A stretch of 64,000 nt of DNA from an uncultured Acidimicrobiales bacterium (lineage in GTDB: Bacteria > Actinomycetota > Acidimicrobiia > Acidimicrobiales > SZUA-35): assembly GCA_937922785.1 (NCBI GenBank), contig CALAJQ010000013.1, positions 1-64,000 of the forward strand. Reading direction: 5' to 3'. Below, one piece after another: positions 26,732 through 36,056 of the stretch. The notes below the pieces were generated by a model. That model was not told the origin of the DNA. It searched no databases and worked only from the letters and a program-made list of their open reading frames with translations. How positions within the stretch are numbered: position 1 is the first letter of the stretch; each line of letters opens with the position of its first letter. Both the position numbers and the translations under genes were made by a program.

Positions 26732-27349
26732 GTGACCAAGATTGCTGTCCTTGACTACGGCATCGGCAACCTACGTTCAGCGCAGAAGAGTCTTGAGCGA
26801 GCTGGAGCGGTTGCCTCACTTACTGCTGATCCTGACGAAATTGCTGAGGCTGACGGTGTTGTGTTGCCTGGAGTCGGGGCCTTTGGAGCCTGTATGGCAG
26901 CGCTGCACGAAACACGATTAGCAGCTGAGGCCCACAAGGCCGCCGACAGCGGCCGGCCCTTCTTGGGGATCTGTGTTGGAATGCAACTGCTTTATGAATC
27001 TTCGGCTGAGACGCCTGGAGTGGATGGGCTTGGCATTCTCGAAGGCACGGTGGAACGGCTCGGTGAAGGAGTCAAGCATCCGCAGATGCAGTGGAACACT
27101 TTGCAGGTTGAGATGCATCCCTTAACCGAAGGCCTTGACGGCGAATGGATGTACTTTGTGCACAGCTATGCCGCTGTGCCCGAGAACGCGGCAACTGTTA
27201 TCGCTCGTACTGACTACGGCGGCCCGGTGGTCGCAGCAGTTGCGAAGAACAATGTTTGGGCCACTCAGTTTCATCCTGAAAAGTCCGCCGACGCTGGCCA
27301 TCGACTGATAACGAACTGGGTCAACTGGGTAGAGAGAGTCTCACAATGA
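26732..27349 (+). CDS. hisH: Imidazole glycerol phosphate synthase, glutaminase subunit
   Basis: Class I glutamine amidotransferase feeding ammonia to HisF. 205 aa; nucleophile Cys in FLGICVGMQLLYESS, oxyanion region VLPGVGAFGACM, and the His/Glu of the triad in TQFHPEKSADAGHRLI. GTG start immediately after the hisB TAA. The stop overlaps the hisA start by 4 nt. Confidence 0.96.
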   Translation: MTKIAVLDYGIGNLRSAQKSLERAGAVASLTADPDEIAEADGVVLPGVGAFGACMAALHETRLAAEAHKAADSGRPFLGICVGMQLLYESSAETPGVDGLGILEGTVERLGEGVKHPQMQWNTLQVEMHPLTEGLDGEWMYFVHSYAAVPENAATVIARTDYGGPVVAAVAKNNVWATQFHPEKSADAGHRLITNWVNWVERVSQ

Positions 27350-28077
27350 CCATCCTTTATCCGGCAATCGATCTGCTGGGCGGAGCGTGCGTTCGTCTGT
27401 ATCAAGGCGACTACGCGCAGGCTAAAACCTATGGCGAGGACCCTGTGGCTCAGGCTCAGGCTTTTGTAGCCGAGGGTGCCCAGTGGATTCACATGGTCGA
27501 CCTCGATGCCGCCAAGTCAGGCGAAGCTACTAACTCAGAGTCGATTGCCAGAGTGTGTGCAGCAGTTGACGTTCCGGTCCAAGTGGGCGGCGGTGTTCGG
27601 TCACTTGACGCAGCACTTGCGCTTAAGGAGTTAGGCGTAGCCCGAGTTGTCATAGGGACAGCCGCAATGGAGCAACCCGAGATCGTTCCCCGGGTTGCCG
27701 AACACATCGCAGTTGCTGTTGGTCTTGATGCCCGAGACGGCGAGGTTGCCATTCACGGTTGGACCGAGGGAAGCGGCCGTCAGGTTGTTGAGGTCGCTGC
27801 AGAGTTTGCCGATGCTGGCGTATCGGCCCTTGTGGTTACAGACATCGGCGTTGACGGAACCATGGAAGGCGCCGATGTTGCAGGGCTTAGTGGCCTTATG
27901 GCTCGAAGTGCCTTGCCGATCATCGCATCGGGGGGAGTTGGAACTCTTGCCCATCTTGAGGCCCTGGCCACGGTTGAGATCGACGGGAAGCGTTTCGAGG
28001 GCGCCATTGTTGGTCGGGCCCTTTACGAAGGTGCCTTCACAGTCAGTCAAGCGATCCAAGCGCTGGAGGCAAAGTGA
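27346..28077 (+). CDS. hisA: Phosphoribosylformimino-5-aminoimidazole carboxamide ribotide isomerase
   Basis: TIM-barrel isomerase of histidine synthesis, 243 aa. Catalytic Asp in the first strand ([19 protein letters not shown]) and second Asp in [13 protein letters not shown]; phosphate-binding [10 protein letters not shown]-type loop near the end ([16 protein letters not shown]). In many actinobacteria this position is filled by bifunctional PriA that also replaces TrpF; here a separate trpF exists at 37641, so dual function need not be invoked. Coupled by 4-nt overlaps on both sides. Confidence 0.95.
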   Translation: MTILYPAIDLLGGACVRLYQGDYAQAKTYGEDPVAQAQAFVAEGAQWIHMVDLDAAKSGEATNSESIARVCAAVDVPVQVGGGVRSLDAALALKELGVARVVIGTAAMEQPEIVPRVAEHIAVAVGLDARDGEVAIHGWTEGSGRQVVEVAAEFADAGVSALVVTDIGVDGTMEGADVAGLSGLMARSALPIIASGGVGTLAHLEALATVEIDGKRFEGAIVGRALYEGAFTVSQAIQALEAK

Positions 28078-28847
28078 ATTCAAGTGTTGTGCGAGTCATT
28101 CCGTGCCTAGATGTCGACAAAGGTCGGGTCGTTAAGGGAGTCAACTTTGTTGATCTTCGAGACGCGGGCGACCCGGTTGAGATGGCAGCGATCTATGACA
28201 AACAGGGCGCAGATGAGTTGGTCTTTCTGGACATCACCGCCTCAAGTGACGGTAGGGAGACCACAGTTGCAATGGCTCGAGCAGTAGCCGAGCAAGTCTT
28301 CATTCCTTTCACCATCGGTGGCGGAATTCGTTCAGTCGACGATGCTCGGATGCTTCTTAGAGCGGGCGCTGACAAGGTGTCGGTCATGTCGGCCGCCATC
28401 GCCAGGCCCGAGCTAATAACCGAGATCGCCACCGAGTTCGGGAGCCAATGCTGCGTTGTTGCCATTGATTCCCGCCGGTCTGAGAACACACCAAGCGGCT
28501 TTGAAGTGTTCACTCACGGCGGACGAACTCCGTCTGGAGTGGACGCGATCGAGTGGGCCGCTCGGGCTGAACAGCTGGGGGCCGGCGAGATATTACTGAC
28601 CTCGATGGATCGTGACGGCACCCGCGAGGGCTTTGATCTACCTCTCACCTCTGCAGTGTCGGCGGTGGTGAACGTGCCAGTGGTGGCCAGCGGGGGAGTT
28701 GGTGGCGTTGCCGACCTGGCCCCTGCTGTAATCGAAGGAGGGGCGGACGCAGTTCTGGCTGCCAGCATCTTCCACTTTGGCGAGTGCACGGTTGCCGACG
28801 CTAAGGGCGCCTTGGCCGATGCTGGAGTCCGCGTCCGACCGGCGTAA
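28074..28847 (+). CDS. hisF: Imidazole glycerol phosphate synthase, cyclase subunit
   Basis: TIM-barrel cyclase partner of HisH, 257 aa. Catalytic aspartates in [17 protein letters not shown] and [16 protein letters not shown]; glycine-rich phosphate loops [12 protein letters not shown] and [13 protein letters not shown] are intact. GTG start overlaps the hisA stop. The next gene, GroES-like, starts 12 nt after the stop. Confidence 0.96.
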   Translation: MNSSVVRVIPCLDVDKGRVVKGVNFVDLRDAGDPVEMAAIYDKQGADELVFLDITASSDGRETTVAMARAVAEQVFIPFTIGGGIRSVDDARMLLRAGADKVSVMSAAIARPELITEIATEFGSQCCVVAIDSRRSENTPSGFEVFTHGGRTPSGVDAIEWAARAEQLGAGEILLTSMDRDGTREGFDLPLTSAVSAVVNVPVVASGGVGGVADLAPAVIEGGADAVLAASIFHFGECTVADAKGALADAGVRVRPA

Positions 28848-28859
28848 CCTTGACTGCTT

Positions 28860-29195
28860 ATGGCGTCTCCCGAATCTAAAGTCGGCAAGCTTCCAATCAA
28901 GATGCTGAGCGATCGTGTGCTGGTATCAGCCGAGGTCGACGGCGAGCGGCAATCGACTGGTGGCATTCTCATTCCGGCAACAGCACAAATGGGCAAGCGG
29001 CTGACTTGGGCAGAAGTTGTGGCTTTGGGGCCAAACGTGAGGTCAATGCAACTAGCGGACCGGGTCTTGTTCAATCCAGAGGATCGGCACGAAGTTGAGG
29101 TGGGCGGCCACGATTACATAATGCTGCGAGAGCGAGACGTTCACGCCGTAGCCTCAGAGCGCCTCGACGATTCGCCTACAGGGTTGTACCTCTAA
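28860..29195 (+). CDS. GroES-like co-chaperonin within the his operon
   Basis: Chaperonin-10 fold protein, 111 aa. The frame gives LSDRVLVSAEVDGERQ, the mobile-loop hydrophobic tripeptide in STGGILIP, the conserved AEVVALGPN strand and a final DYIMLRERDVHAV, in register with GroES. A roughly 10-residue N-terminal extension and an ending of about 15 residues (LDDSPTGLYL) exceed classical GroES. There is no groEL in the window. Twelve nt after hisF and followed by a repeat-filled 161-nt gap, it is probably cotranscribed with the his genes. Whether it caps GroEL or has another partner is unknown. Confidence 0.82.
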   Translation: MASPESKVGKLPIKMLSDRVLVSAEVDGERQSTGGILIPATAQMGKRLTWAEVVALGPNVRSMQLADRVLFNPEDRHEVEVGGHDYIMLRERDVHAVASERLDDSPTGLYL

Positions 29196-29323
29196 GCCAA
29201 ATTTCTGCAAGCCAAATTTCTGCCCCAGGTGACAATCTCCCCAAATTTCTGCCCCAGGTGACAATAGTTGTCACCTCCAGCTGACATTTCGGGGTTTTGT
29301 CACCTCCAGCAGAAATTTGGGCG
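29196..29323. repeat. Cluster of direct and inverted intergenic repeats (period 29 nt)
   Basis: Units CCAAATTTCTGCCCCAGGTG begin at 29212 and 29241 (29 nt apart), with a shortened copy at 29196. The same element in inverse orientation (TTGTCACCTCCAG...ATTT...GGG) begins at 29268 and 29297, again 29 nt apart. The two orientations meet at AGGTGACAA-tag-TTGTCACCT (29257-29277). It fills the gap between the GroES-like gene and hisI. Confidence 0.9.
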
Positions 29324-29356
29324 AGGGCATGAGGTGGCTCAGATAGAGTCTTTCTC

Positions 29357-29710
29357 ATGCCAGAAGCTATGACGATCACGCCCACTGAAGAACAACTTGG
29401 CAAGGTCAAGTACAACTCCGATGGGCTAGTTGCAGCCATCGTTCAAGAAGAGCACACGGGCCAAATTCTGATGATGGCTTGGATGAACGCCGCCACGCTG
29501 GCTCAGTCCTTGGAAGAAGGCCGCACTGTGTTCTGGAGCCGTTCTCGTCAAGAGGTTTGGCGCAAGGGTGACACATCTGGCGATCGTCAATTTATCCGTA
29601 AGGCTTCTTATGACTGTGACGGCGACACCCTGTTGTTCGTGGTCGAACAAGAAGGCAAAGGCGCTTGTCACACCGGCAACTATTCGTGCTTCTTCAGTGA
29701 TTTCGGGTGA
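29357..29710 (+). CDS. hisI: Phosphoribosyl-AMP cyclohydrolase
   Basis: Zinc/magnesium enzyme opening the purine ring of PR-AMP in histidine synthesis; monofunctional, 117 aa, with no HisE domain fused. Signature residues: [37 protein letters not shown], the metal-binding [10 protein letters not shown] and the Cys pair in [11 protein letters not shown]. Start ATG at 29357, six codons before another possible start. It overlaps trpE by 4 nt, coupling histidine and tryptophan genes. Confidence 0.95.
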   Translation: MPEAMTITPTEEQLGKVKYNSDGLVAAIVQEEHTGQILMMAWMNAATLAQSLEEGRTVFWSRSRQEVWRKGDTSGDRQFIRKASYDCDGDTLLFVVEQEGKGACHTGNYSCFFSDFG

Positions 29711-31209
29711 CAACAACGCTTGAAGAATTTCGGGCCCTGGCCACCGAGTACCGAGCCATTCCGGTCAGCCGAGAACTAGTCGCAGATCTAATCACCCCGG
29801 TTGGGGCCTTTCTGCGAACAGTCGGCGACGAGCCAGGCTTTGTTCTTGAATCGGTGGACGGAGCTGAATGGGGACGCTTCAGCTTTGTTGGCCGCAGACC
29901 TCTGGCTCGACTGGTCGCTCGTGACCAAAAGGTGACCCTCACTGGCACCCTTCCTGACGATGACCTACCCCTCGACGACGGCATTCTTGCCGTCGTCGAC
30001 GCCTTGCTCGAGCGTTACCGGGCTCCAAGTCTTCCAGACCTTCCACCCCTTATCGCCGGTCTTGTGGGCTACTTGGGTTACGACGTTGTCCGAGAGATCG
30101 AGCGGATTCCGAACGAAGCGGTGGATGACACGGGCTACCCCGATGCCTCGCTGGAGATGATCGGCGAGATGGCTGTGTTTGATCACTACCGACAGCGGGT
30201 AACGCTTATAGCCGTTGCTCTTTTGGGCGCCGACGCAGACGACGCAGAGATTGAGGCAGCGTATGACGACGCCATCGGTCGGTTGGATCAGCTAGCCAAC
30301 GATGGTGCCCGGCCTTTGGCCGAACCGCTACATGAGCCTCCAGTTGTTTCGGATCCTCCTGAGGTTTCCTCCTCGATGGGGGGCGGAATGTACGTGGGTG
30401 CAGTCGATGCTGCCAAAGAGTTCATTCGATCCGGTGACATCTTCCAGGCCGTGCTCGCCCAGAGGTTCGACTTTGAACTCGATGCAGAACCAATTGACGT
30501 TTACAGGGTCTTGCGCCAGATCAACCCCAGCCCGTACATGTACTTCCTGCGACAGCCTGAGCTGACGTTGGTTGGCTGCTCACCAGAACCGCTGGTCCAG
30601 GTGCGTGAAGGCCGAGTGATATCTCGTCCAATCGCAGGCACCCGCCGCCGTGGCCGCACCGAAAGCGACGATCGTCGAATGGCGGCGGAGCTCAGCGAAG
30701 ACCCTAAGGAGCGGGCCGAACACGTCATGCTGGTTGATCTAGCCCGAAACGATGTGGGCCGCGTGGTCGAGTTCGGGTCACTAGAGGTTACTGAAATGAT
30801 GACACTCGAGCGATTTAGCCATGTCATGCATCTGACCAGCCAAGTAGAGGGCGATTTACGCGACGACAAGTCGGTAATCGACGTGCTGCGGGCAACCTTG
30901 CCGGCTGGAACAGTTTCAGGAGCTCCGAAGGTTCGGGCCATGGAGATCATTGATTCGCTAGAGCCAGTGCGTCGCGGTCCTTATGCCGGCGTAGTTGGGT
31001 ATCTCGATTTCTCCGGAAACCTCGACACGGCGATTGCCATCCGAACCATGGTCTGTCACCCGGACGGCACTGCTTCGGTTCAAGCTGGCGCCGGTGTTGT
31101 GGCTGACAGTGTTGGTGAACTAGAAGACCTTGAGTGCGCCAACAAGGCCAAGGCTCTGTTGGCGGCAATTGAGCCGGCAAGACAGATGACTGCCAAGAAG
31201 AACGCCTAA
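29707..31209 (+). CDS. trpE: Anthranilate synthase component I
   Basis: Chorismate-using enzyme that forms anthranilate with ammonia from TrpG. 500 aa; tryptophan-binding region in the N-terminal half ([18 protein letters not shown] contains the LLES-like allosteric patch). The catalytic half has [59 protein letters not shown] and the final [14 protein letters not shown] start overlaps hisI. trpG and trpD are not in this window. The last base pairs overlap the opposing SGNH gene (stop codons share 31206-31209). Confidence 0.95.
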   Translation: MTTTLEEFRALATEYRAIPVSRELVADLITPVGAFLRTVGDEPGFVLESVDGAEWGRFSFVGRRPLARLVARDQKVTLTGTLPDDDLPLDDGILAVVDALLERYRAPSLPDLPPLIAGLVGYLGYDVVREIERIPNEAVDDTGYPDASLEMIGEMAVFDHYRQRVTLIAVALLGADADDAEIEAAYDDAIGRLDQLANDGARPLAEPLHEPPVVSDPPEVSSSMGGGMYVGAVDAAKEFIRSGDIFQAVLAQRFDFELDAEPIDVYRVLRQINPSPYMYFLRQPELTLVGCSPEPLVQVREGRVISRPIAGTRRRGRTESDDRRMAAELSEDPKERAEHVMLVDLARNDVGRVVEFGSLEVTEMMTLERFSHVMHLTSQVEGDLRDDKSVIDVLRATLPAGTVSGAPKVRAMEIIDSLEPVRRGPYAGVVGYLDFSGNLDTAIAIRTMVCHPDGTASVQAGAGVVADSVGELEDLECANKAKALLAAIEPARQMTAKKNA

Positions 31210-32348
31210 TTCAACTTCCATTTAGCTGACACAGACTCCCAAACCAGGTCGGCGATCCAGGTGCTCGATGTGGCAGTGAGGTGCACTCCGTCCGGGGCTC
31301 GGGCTTTTCGCAGGTTGCCATCGGGGTCTAACAGCTGGTCTGTGTAACCGCCCTCGGGGCTGGTGAACAAGGGGATGATGTTCATCACGTCAACCCACGA
31401 GCGGCTGGCTGCTTCGTCAAAAACAATCTCGTTGATAACCGAGGTGATTTCGTTCCTAACCTCGTCGCGCATGGGCGGAAGGTTGATCCAGAACAGTCGG
31501 GTGTCGGAATAACCCGACACGTCCATCACGGTCGCTACCCGGCTTCGATACTCGTCGCTCCAGGCATCGGTGAGAGGTTGCACCACCGATCCGTCGGCGC
31601 GGCGCATCGGTTGGTCATCGTTGCCGCCCAGCATCAACACGAGAGCTTCAGGTCTGTCCTCGATCTTGCTCATTTCTTGGGTCAGTCTGGCAGGCCAGTC
31701 GAAGTAGTCAGGCCGGGTCAGCCCGGTTGAGATGTTGTAGTCATCGCTAACCGTTGAGAGGTCGCGGTCTGCGAAACTGTTCTTGAGATCCCCGCCGATG
31801 AACTGGCCCAGTGAGTCGCCGCCAACCCAGACTCGAAGTGGTTCGTCTTCGGTAATCGTCCGCAAGAGGGGCGCCTGGGGTGCAGCCGGTTCGGGCTCGG
31901 ATGGCTGTTCATCAGGTTCGGTTGTCTCGTCACTTGGCGTTGGTGTTACCGAACCATCGGGATCTTCGGCCTGAGTTTCACCAGCTGGCCCGCCACTTGA
32001 GTCTTCGACACCTAGAACTGCGACGTCGTCATCAGCTTGGGGCTCTTCTGCCAGCTCTCCGATAACTACTTCGGTTTCGGGAGCGTCAGTGTCAATCAAT
32101 CGGTCTGAAATCTCTGCAGGCACGTCCAGGTATAGCTCTGAAGCTGCTTCGTCGATTACCAGCGCGGCGTTCAGCCAGCGGTCCCGCTTGGGTCCGAACT
32201 CGAGCCGATCGGCGACCTTCACCAATTGCTGAGAATTCAACATTGTGGCCAACACGCCACAAAACAGGACGCTAAGCACAGCCTTGAAATCGCCCGTCCG
32301 GTTGGCGGGTCGATCAGCGGATCGGGCTGGCTTAGGGGTAGAGGTCAT
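31206..32348 (-). CDS. SGNH-hydrolase-like DUF459 protein, membrane-anchored
   Basis: Probable polysaccharide O-acyl carrier/transferase partner of the MBOAT encoded 6 nt upstream. 380 aa: short cytosolic start, one TM helix (AVLSVLFCGVLATML), an acidic Pro/Glu/Thr-rich linker (about 90-160), then the SGNH fold with VGGDSLGQ (nucleophile Ser), MLGGNDDQ (block III Asn) and APDGVHLT (Asp-x-x-His). The topology puts the SGNH domain outside the membrane, where acyl groups delivered by MBOAT are passed on. Start ATG at 32348. No direct evidence of the acyl acceptor. Confidence 0.87.
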   Translation of the reverse strand: MTSTPKPARSADRPANRTGDFKAVLSVLFCGVLATMLNSQQLVKVADRLEFGPKRDRWLNAALVIDEAASELYLDVPAEISDRLIDTDAPETEVVIGELAEEPQADDDVAVLGVEDSSGGPAGETQAEDPDGSVTPTPSDETTEPDEQPSEPEPAAPQAPLLRTITEDEPLRVWVGGDSLGQFIGGDLKNSFADRDLSTVSDDYNISTGLTRPDYFDWPARLTQEMSKIEDRPEALVLMLGGNDDQPMRRADGSVVQPLTDAWSDEYRSRVATVMDVSGYSDTRLFWINLPPMRDEVRNEITSVINEIVFDEAASRSWVDVMNIIPLFTSPEGGYTDQLLDPDGNLRKARAPDGVHLTATSSTWIADLVWESVSAKWKLN

Positions 32349-32354
32349 GGTTAG

Positions 32355-33776
32355 TTAGAACTGGAAGTAGATAAATGGCGAGACCCCGTCGGGGCCGGCG
32401 GCGACTACAACTGCGATCCACACCGCAAGAAGTCCACCTTGAATAATTGGCTCAAGGGCGAAGAATTTCTCGCGATAAGGCAGGAATCGCTCCGGAGAAA
32501 CGAGCTGCACAGCGATAGCGCCGACGATAACCATAACCGCGATCAACGACGGGGCCGGGCCCATCGGCGCTCTGAGAAGGCCGCTTAAGAACTGTCCTGC
32601 CTCGCTCATGCTTGGGGCCCGGAACAGGATCCAGCTGATGCAGATCAGGTGGAGTGTCACAAACCAGTGCAAAGCGATCCTTCGCTGGGAATGGACCCTG
32701 CTGGCGGCTGTAACTGCGCCCCAGCGGCTTGAGGTGACCCGTTCAGCCACGAGGAACACTCCAAGTAGAACTCCCCACGCAACGAAGTTCCATGCCGCTC
32801 CGTGCCATAGCCCGCCCAGCAGCATTGTAACTAGCAGGTTTCGATAGGTCTTGTTCCGGCCCCCACGATTCCCGCCTAACGGAACGTACAGGTAATCGCG
32901 CAACCAGCGTGAGAGTGTCATGTGCCAGCGCTGCCAGAATTCTCCGACGCTGAGTGCCCGATACGGGTTGTCGAAGTTCGTAGGGAACCGGAAACCGAGC
33001 ATTAGCGCTAAGCCAATTGCCATATCGGTGTAACCGGAAAAGTCGGCATAGATCTGCACGGCGTAGCCGTAAGTGGCAACGATTAGCTCGAACTTTGTTG
33101 CAGCACTTGGAGCCGACCACACCGGGTCAACGATGTTCTCGGCCAGATAGTTCGATATCACGACCTTCTTGATTAGGCCTCGGCCGATGAGCCAAGCCGC
33201 AGTTCCCGTGTCGATCTCGCGGCGCGTCCGGGCCGGTTCCATCTGCGGTAGAAACTCATCAGCACGGACGATCGGACCCGCTACGAGCTGCGGGAAGAAA
33301 GACAGGTACATCGCAAAGTCCAGCAAGTAGGCGCTGTTTAGGCGGCCCTTGTAAACATCCACGATGTAGCTAATTGCCTGGAATGTGAAGAACGAGATGC
33401 CGATCGGCAAAAGAATGTTCAGAAGCGGCAGTGACGATCCGGCGGCCGTGTTAACCGATTCAACGAAAAAATCTACGTACTTGAAGAATCCGAGCATGGC
33501 GAGGTTGGCCGCTATGCCAAAGATGAGCAGGGGTTTTTGGGCGCGTCGGCCTTTCCAGATCTCCTCCCCAATAATCCAGTTGAAAGCTGTTGAGGCTGCT
33601 AACAACCCTAGGAAACGCCAGTCCCACCATCCGTAGAAGAAGTAGGAGGCGACAATCATCATCACTTTCCACGGATCGCCTTGGGGTCGAAAAAGGACGT
33701 GGAGTATGAAGACTCCAACAAAGAAGAGACCGAAGGTGAAGGTAGGGAAGAGCACAGCGGATTGGTTTCGGGGCAT
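32355..33776 (-). CDS. MBOAT family membrane O-acyltransferase (AlgI/DltB-like)
   Basis: Polytopic membrane enzyme that moves acyl groups across the membrane for polymer acetylation. 473 aa with about ten helices; family signatures QIYADFSGYTDMAIG, VGEFWQRWHMTLSRWLRDYL followed by YVPLGGNRGG, and the active-site His in LLGGLWHGAAWNFVAWG. The DUF459 SGNH gene follows after 6 nt, the classic two-protein arrangement. Its ATG at 33776 is only 9 nt from the GTG of the divergent ygfZ-like gene. Confidence 0.94.
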   Translation of the reverse strand: MPRNQSAVLFPTFTFGLFFVGVFILHVLFRPQGDPWKVMMIVASYFFYGWWDWRFLGLLAASTAFNWIIGEEIWKGRRAQKPLLIFGIAANLAMLGFFKYVDFFVESVNTAAGSSLPLLNILLPIGISFFTFQAISYIVDVYKGRLNSAYLLDFAMYLSFFPQLVAGPIVRADEFLPQMEPARTRREIDTGTAAWLIGRGLIKKVVISNYLAENIVDPVWSAPSAATKFELIVATYGYAVQIYADFSGYTDMAIGLALMLGFRFPTNFDNPYRALSVGEFWQRWHMTLSRWLRDYLYVPLGGNRGGRNKTYRNLLVTMLLGGLWHGAAWNFVAWGVLLGVFLVAERVTSSRWGAVTAASRVHSQRRIALHWFVTLHLICISWILFRAPSMSEAGQFLSGLLRAPMGPAPSLIAVMVIVGAIAVQLVSPERFLPYREKFFALEPIIQGGLLAVWIAVVVAAGPDGVSPFIYFQF

Positions 33777-33785
33777 ACTTCGCCC

Positions 33786-34652
33786 GTGACCCTCGATCTT
33801 GCCTTAACTGAAGCCGCGATTAGTTCATCCGTGGTAGCCAATTTGACCCAGCGCGACGTTGTAGTTGTGAAAGGACCTGACGCAGCGTCGTTTCTTCAGG
33901 GTCAGGTGTCTCAAAATGTGGAGCGGCTTGGGCTTGACGAAAGCGCTTTGAGCTTCTTGCTTCACCCTCAGGGCAAGGTCGCGGCTTGGGGTCGGGTATC
34001 GCGAGTAGGCGAAGAAGAATACTGGTTCGACGTCGATGCCGGTTTTGGCCAGGCCGCAGCCGAGCGCCTCCAGCGGTTCTTGTTGCGGGTCAAGTGCACT
34101 GTGGAGTCTGAGACGTGGCCAATGGTTTCTCTACGAGGGCCAGAAGCAGTAGCTCCCGAAGCCGTCCCCGCCCAGTCTCACGTGTTCGTCGCTCGCTTGG
34201 CGAACTCCGATGTTGGCTACGACATTCTTGGCCCCGATGCTGAAGTGCCTGACGATGTTCCTGTGGGCGAAGAGTCAGCCTTCGAAGCACAGAGAATTTC
34301 CCTGTCATGGCCAGCAATGGGGGCTGAAATAGGCGAGTCGACCATCCCGGCCGAGGTTGGAGTTGTGGAGGAATCGGCCGATTTCACCAAGGGTTGCTAC
34401 GTCGGTCAAGAATTGGTGGCCCGTATCGACAGCCGTGGAAGCAATACTCCCCGCAAGATGCATCGGGTAAGTGGCCAAGGGGCTGCTCCAGAAGTCGGCC
34501 AAGAGCTGACACAAGCTGGCGAGGGCGTCGGCGTGTTAACCAGCGCAGCGTCGTTGTCTAGTGGCTCGTGGGTTGGGCTGGCATCAATTAAGCGATCAGC
34601 TGAAGGCTCAACCGAAGCGGAGATCAACGGCGAGGCGGTCGAGATTGTCTAG
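33786..34652 (+). CDS. ygfZ: YgfZ/GcvT-domain folate-binding protein
   Basis: Tetrahydrofolate-dependent protein implicated in repair or assembly of iron-sulphur enzymes. GTG at 33786 gives 288 aa; the frame is open upstream to 33681 but that part is the antisense of MBOAT and highly charged. Signatures: VVKGPDAASFLQGQVSQNV, FLLHPQGKVAAWGRV, and the invariant KGCYVGQELVARIDSRG with its Cys. Length is normal. It converges on the histidine kinase with 6 nt between stops. Confidence 0.92.
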   Translation: MTLDLALTEAAISSSVVANLTQRDVVVVKGPDAASFLQGQVSQNVERLGLDESALSFLLHPQGKVAAWGRVSRVGEEEYWFDVDAGFGQAAAERLQRFLLRVKCTVESETWPMVSLRGPEAVAPEAVPAQSHVFVARLANSDVGYDILGPDAEVPDDVPVGEESAFEAQRISLSWPAMGAEIGESTIPAEVGVVEESADFTKGCYVGQELVARIDSRGSNTPRKMHRVSGQGAAPEVGQELTQAGEGVGVLTSAASLSSGSWVGLASIKRSAEGSTEAEINGEAVEIV

Positions 34653-34658
34653 TGCTCG

Positions 34659-36041
34659 CTAGTGAGCGGGCAGGTCGATGACCATGTTTGTGCCCTGACC
34701 CAATTCGCTGGCCACGCTTACGTTGCCACCCATGGCATGAGTTAGCTCGCGCACAATGGCAAGACCCAGGCCGCTCGATGACTCTTGGCGCTTAGGTTTC
34801 TGCTGGGTCACGTACAGTCGCTCGAACACTCGTGGTAGGTCATCAGGTGAGATGCCTGGGCCATCATCGACAATAGAGATCCTGACCATCGGTGGGTGGC
34901 TAGCGGAGGTCAGGGGGGTGACTGTTACCGAAATCGCTGTTTCGGCATACTTGAGACCGTTGCTAACTAAGTTGCCGACGATTTGAGACAGTCGGTCCGG
35001 GTCAGCCATAACGGAGGAGACTGTGTCGCCTTGGAAACTAAGACGAACGCCACGATCTTCAGCCTCGGGCTGCAGACCAGCAACGGTTCTACCGACGGCA
35101 ACGGCAGGGTCCAGTGGCTTCATCTCCAACTTGAACTGTCTCGCCTGCAGGCGGGCAAGGTCCAACAGGTCGTTGACTAGCCGGTCGAGTCTTTCAGCAT
35201 GATTGGAGATAACTTCGCCGGTCTTCACCGGATCGTCCACCGCTCCGTCACTTAGCGCCTCGGCGTAACCTTCGATTGCAGTTAGCGGTGTGCGGAGATC
35301 ATGAGTGATTGACATGAGGAACTGCTGCTCTAGCTCTCGTGAACGCGAAAGATCGGCCGCCATAGCGTTCACGCTTTCGCCGAGCTGAGCTAGCTCGTCT
35401 GATCCGATCACTTTCACCCGTGCATCAAGATCACCGCCAGCGATCGATCGGGTCGCATTCTCGATTGAGGCGATCGGCTGTGTGAACCTCTTGGCCAGCC
35501 ACGACGCCACAAAAGCTGCAAGCAACAGCACGCCGGCAGCAGAGGTGAGAAACCAGTTGCGCGCTGGTGTGCTGACCGTTGGCACAGGTCCTTCGGCGAT
35601 CAGCGAGGGTATGAATCCCGGCCCACCGAGTTCCAGATCTATTGGCTGCAGGCCTACTACTTTGCCTCGTTGGTCGATGAAGATCTGTTCTCCGGCTGCC
35701 AGTTGTGTCACTTGATCAGCGTTCAGCGTCACTGAGTTGGTCAGTTTCGTGGACGAGCCCTGGTTGTTTCGCCGCTGCCTTGGAGCAAGCAGGGTGCCAT
35801 CGGCCGAAACTGCGACGAACTCCAGCTCGTCGAACTCAAGAGCCTTTTGCAGCCGACCAAGATCTGCTGGGCCGCGTCCATCCCTAAAGTCGATTTCGCT
35901 GATGGCCGTCAGGCTCTCGCTCATCTGGGTTACCGCTTCTTCTCGTGCGCCAATTTGGGCCAGCGAAGCAACGCCGAGACCGACAAAAACGATCGATGCT
36001 AGGGCGATGCCGACCAGGGCAAGAGTCAGGCGTCGCCGCAT
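34659..36041 (-). CDS. Sensor histidine kinase
   Basis: Membrane two-component sensor, 460 aa. TM1 about 8-30, an extracytoplasmic sensor domain about 31-160, TM2 about 163-183, HAMP about 184-236 (RFTQPIASIENATRSIAGG), HisKA with ITHDLRTPLTAIEGY (phospho-His about 247), and HATPase_c with NLVSNGLKYAE, DDGPGISPDDLPRVFERLYV and SSGLGLAIVRELTHAMGG. No signal-specific motif in the sensor domain. The response regulator gene lies 15 nt upstream in the same operon, and the pair is a classical OmpR/EnvZ-type system. Confidence 0.95.
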   Translation of the reverse strand: MRRRLTLALVGIALASIVFVGLGVASLAQIGAREEAVTQMSESLTAISEIDFRDGRGPADLGRLQKALEFDELEFVAVSADGTLLAPRQRRNNQGSSTKLTNSVTLNADQVTQLAAGEQIFIDQRGKVVGLQPIDLELGGPGFIPSLIAEGPVPTVSTPARNWFLTSAAGVLLLAAFVASWLAKRFTQPIASIENATRSIAGGDLDARVKVIGSDELAQLGESVNAMAADLSRSRELEQQFLMSITHDLRTPLTAIEGYAEALSDGAVDDPVKTGEVISNHAERLDRLVNDLLDLARLQARQFKLEMKPLDPAVAVGRTVAGLQPEAEDRGVRLSFQGDTVSSVMADPDRLSQIVGNLVSNGLKYAETAISVTVTPLTSASHPPMVRISIVDDGPGISPDDLPRVFERLYVTQQKPKRQESSSGLGLAIVRELTHAMGGNVSVASELGQGTNMVIDLPAH

Positions 36042-36056
36042 TTAGGGTGTGTCTCC

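Noticed and set aside
27346-28077. PriA (dual HisA/TrpF) annotation
   Set aside because: A separate, intact trpF is present in the same window, so the narrower HisA call is safer.
29196-29323. CRISPR array
   Set aside because: Repeats occur only twice per orientation, invert halfway, and are nearly contiguous with no unique spacers.
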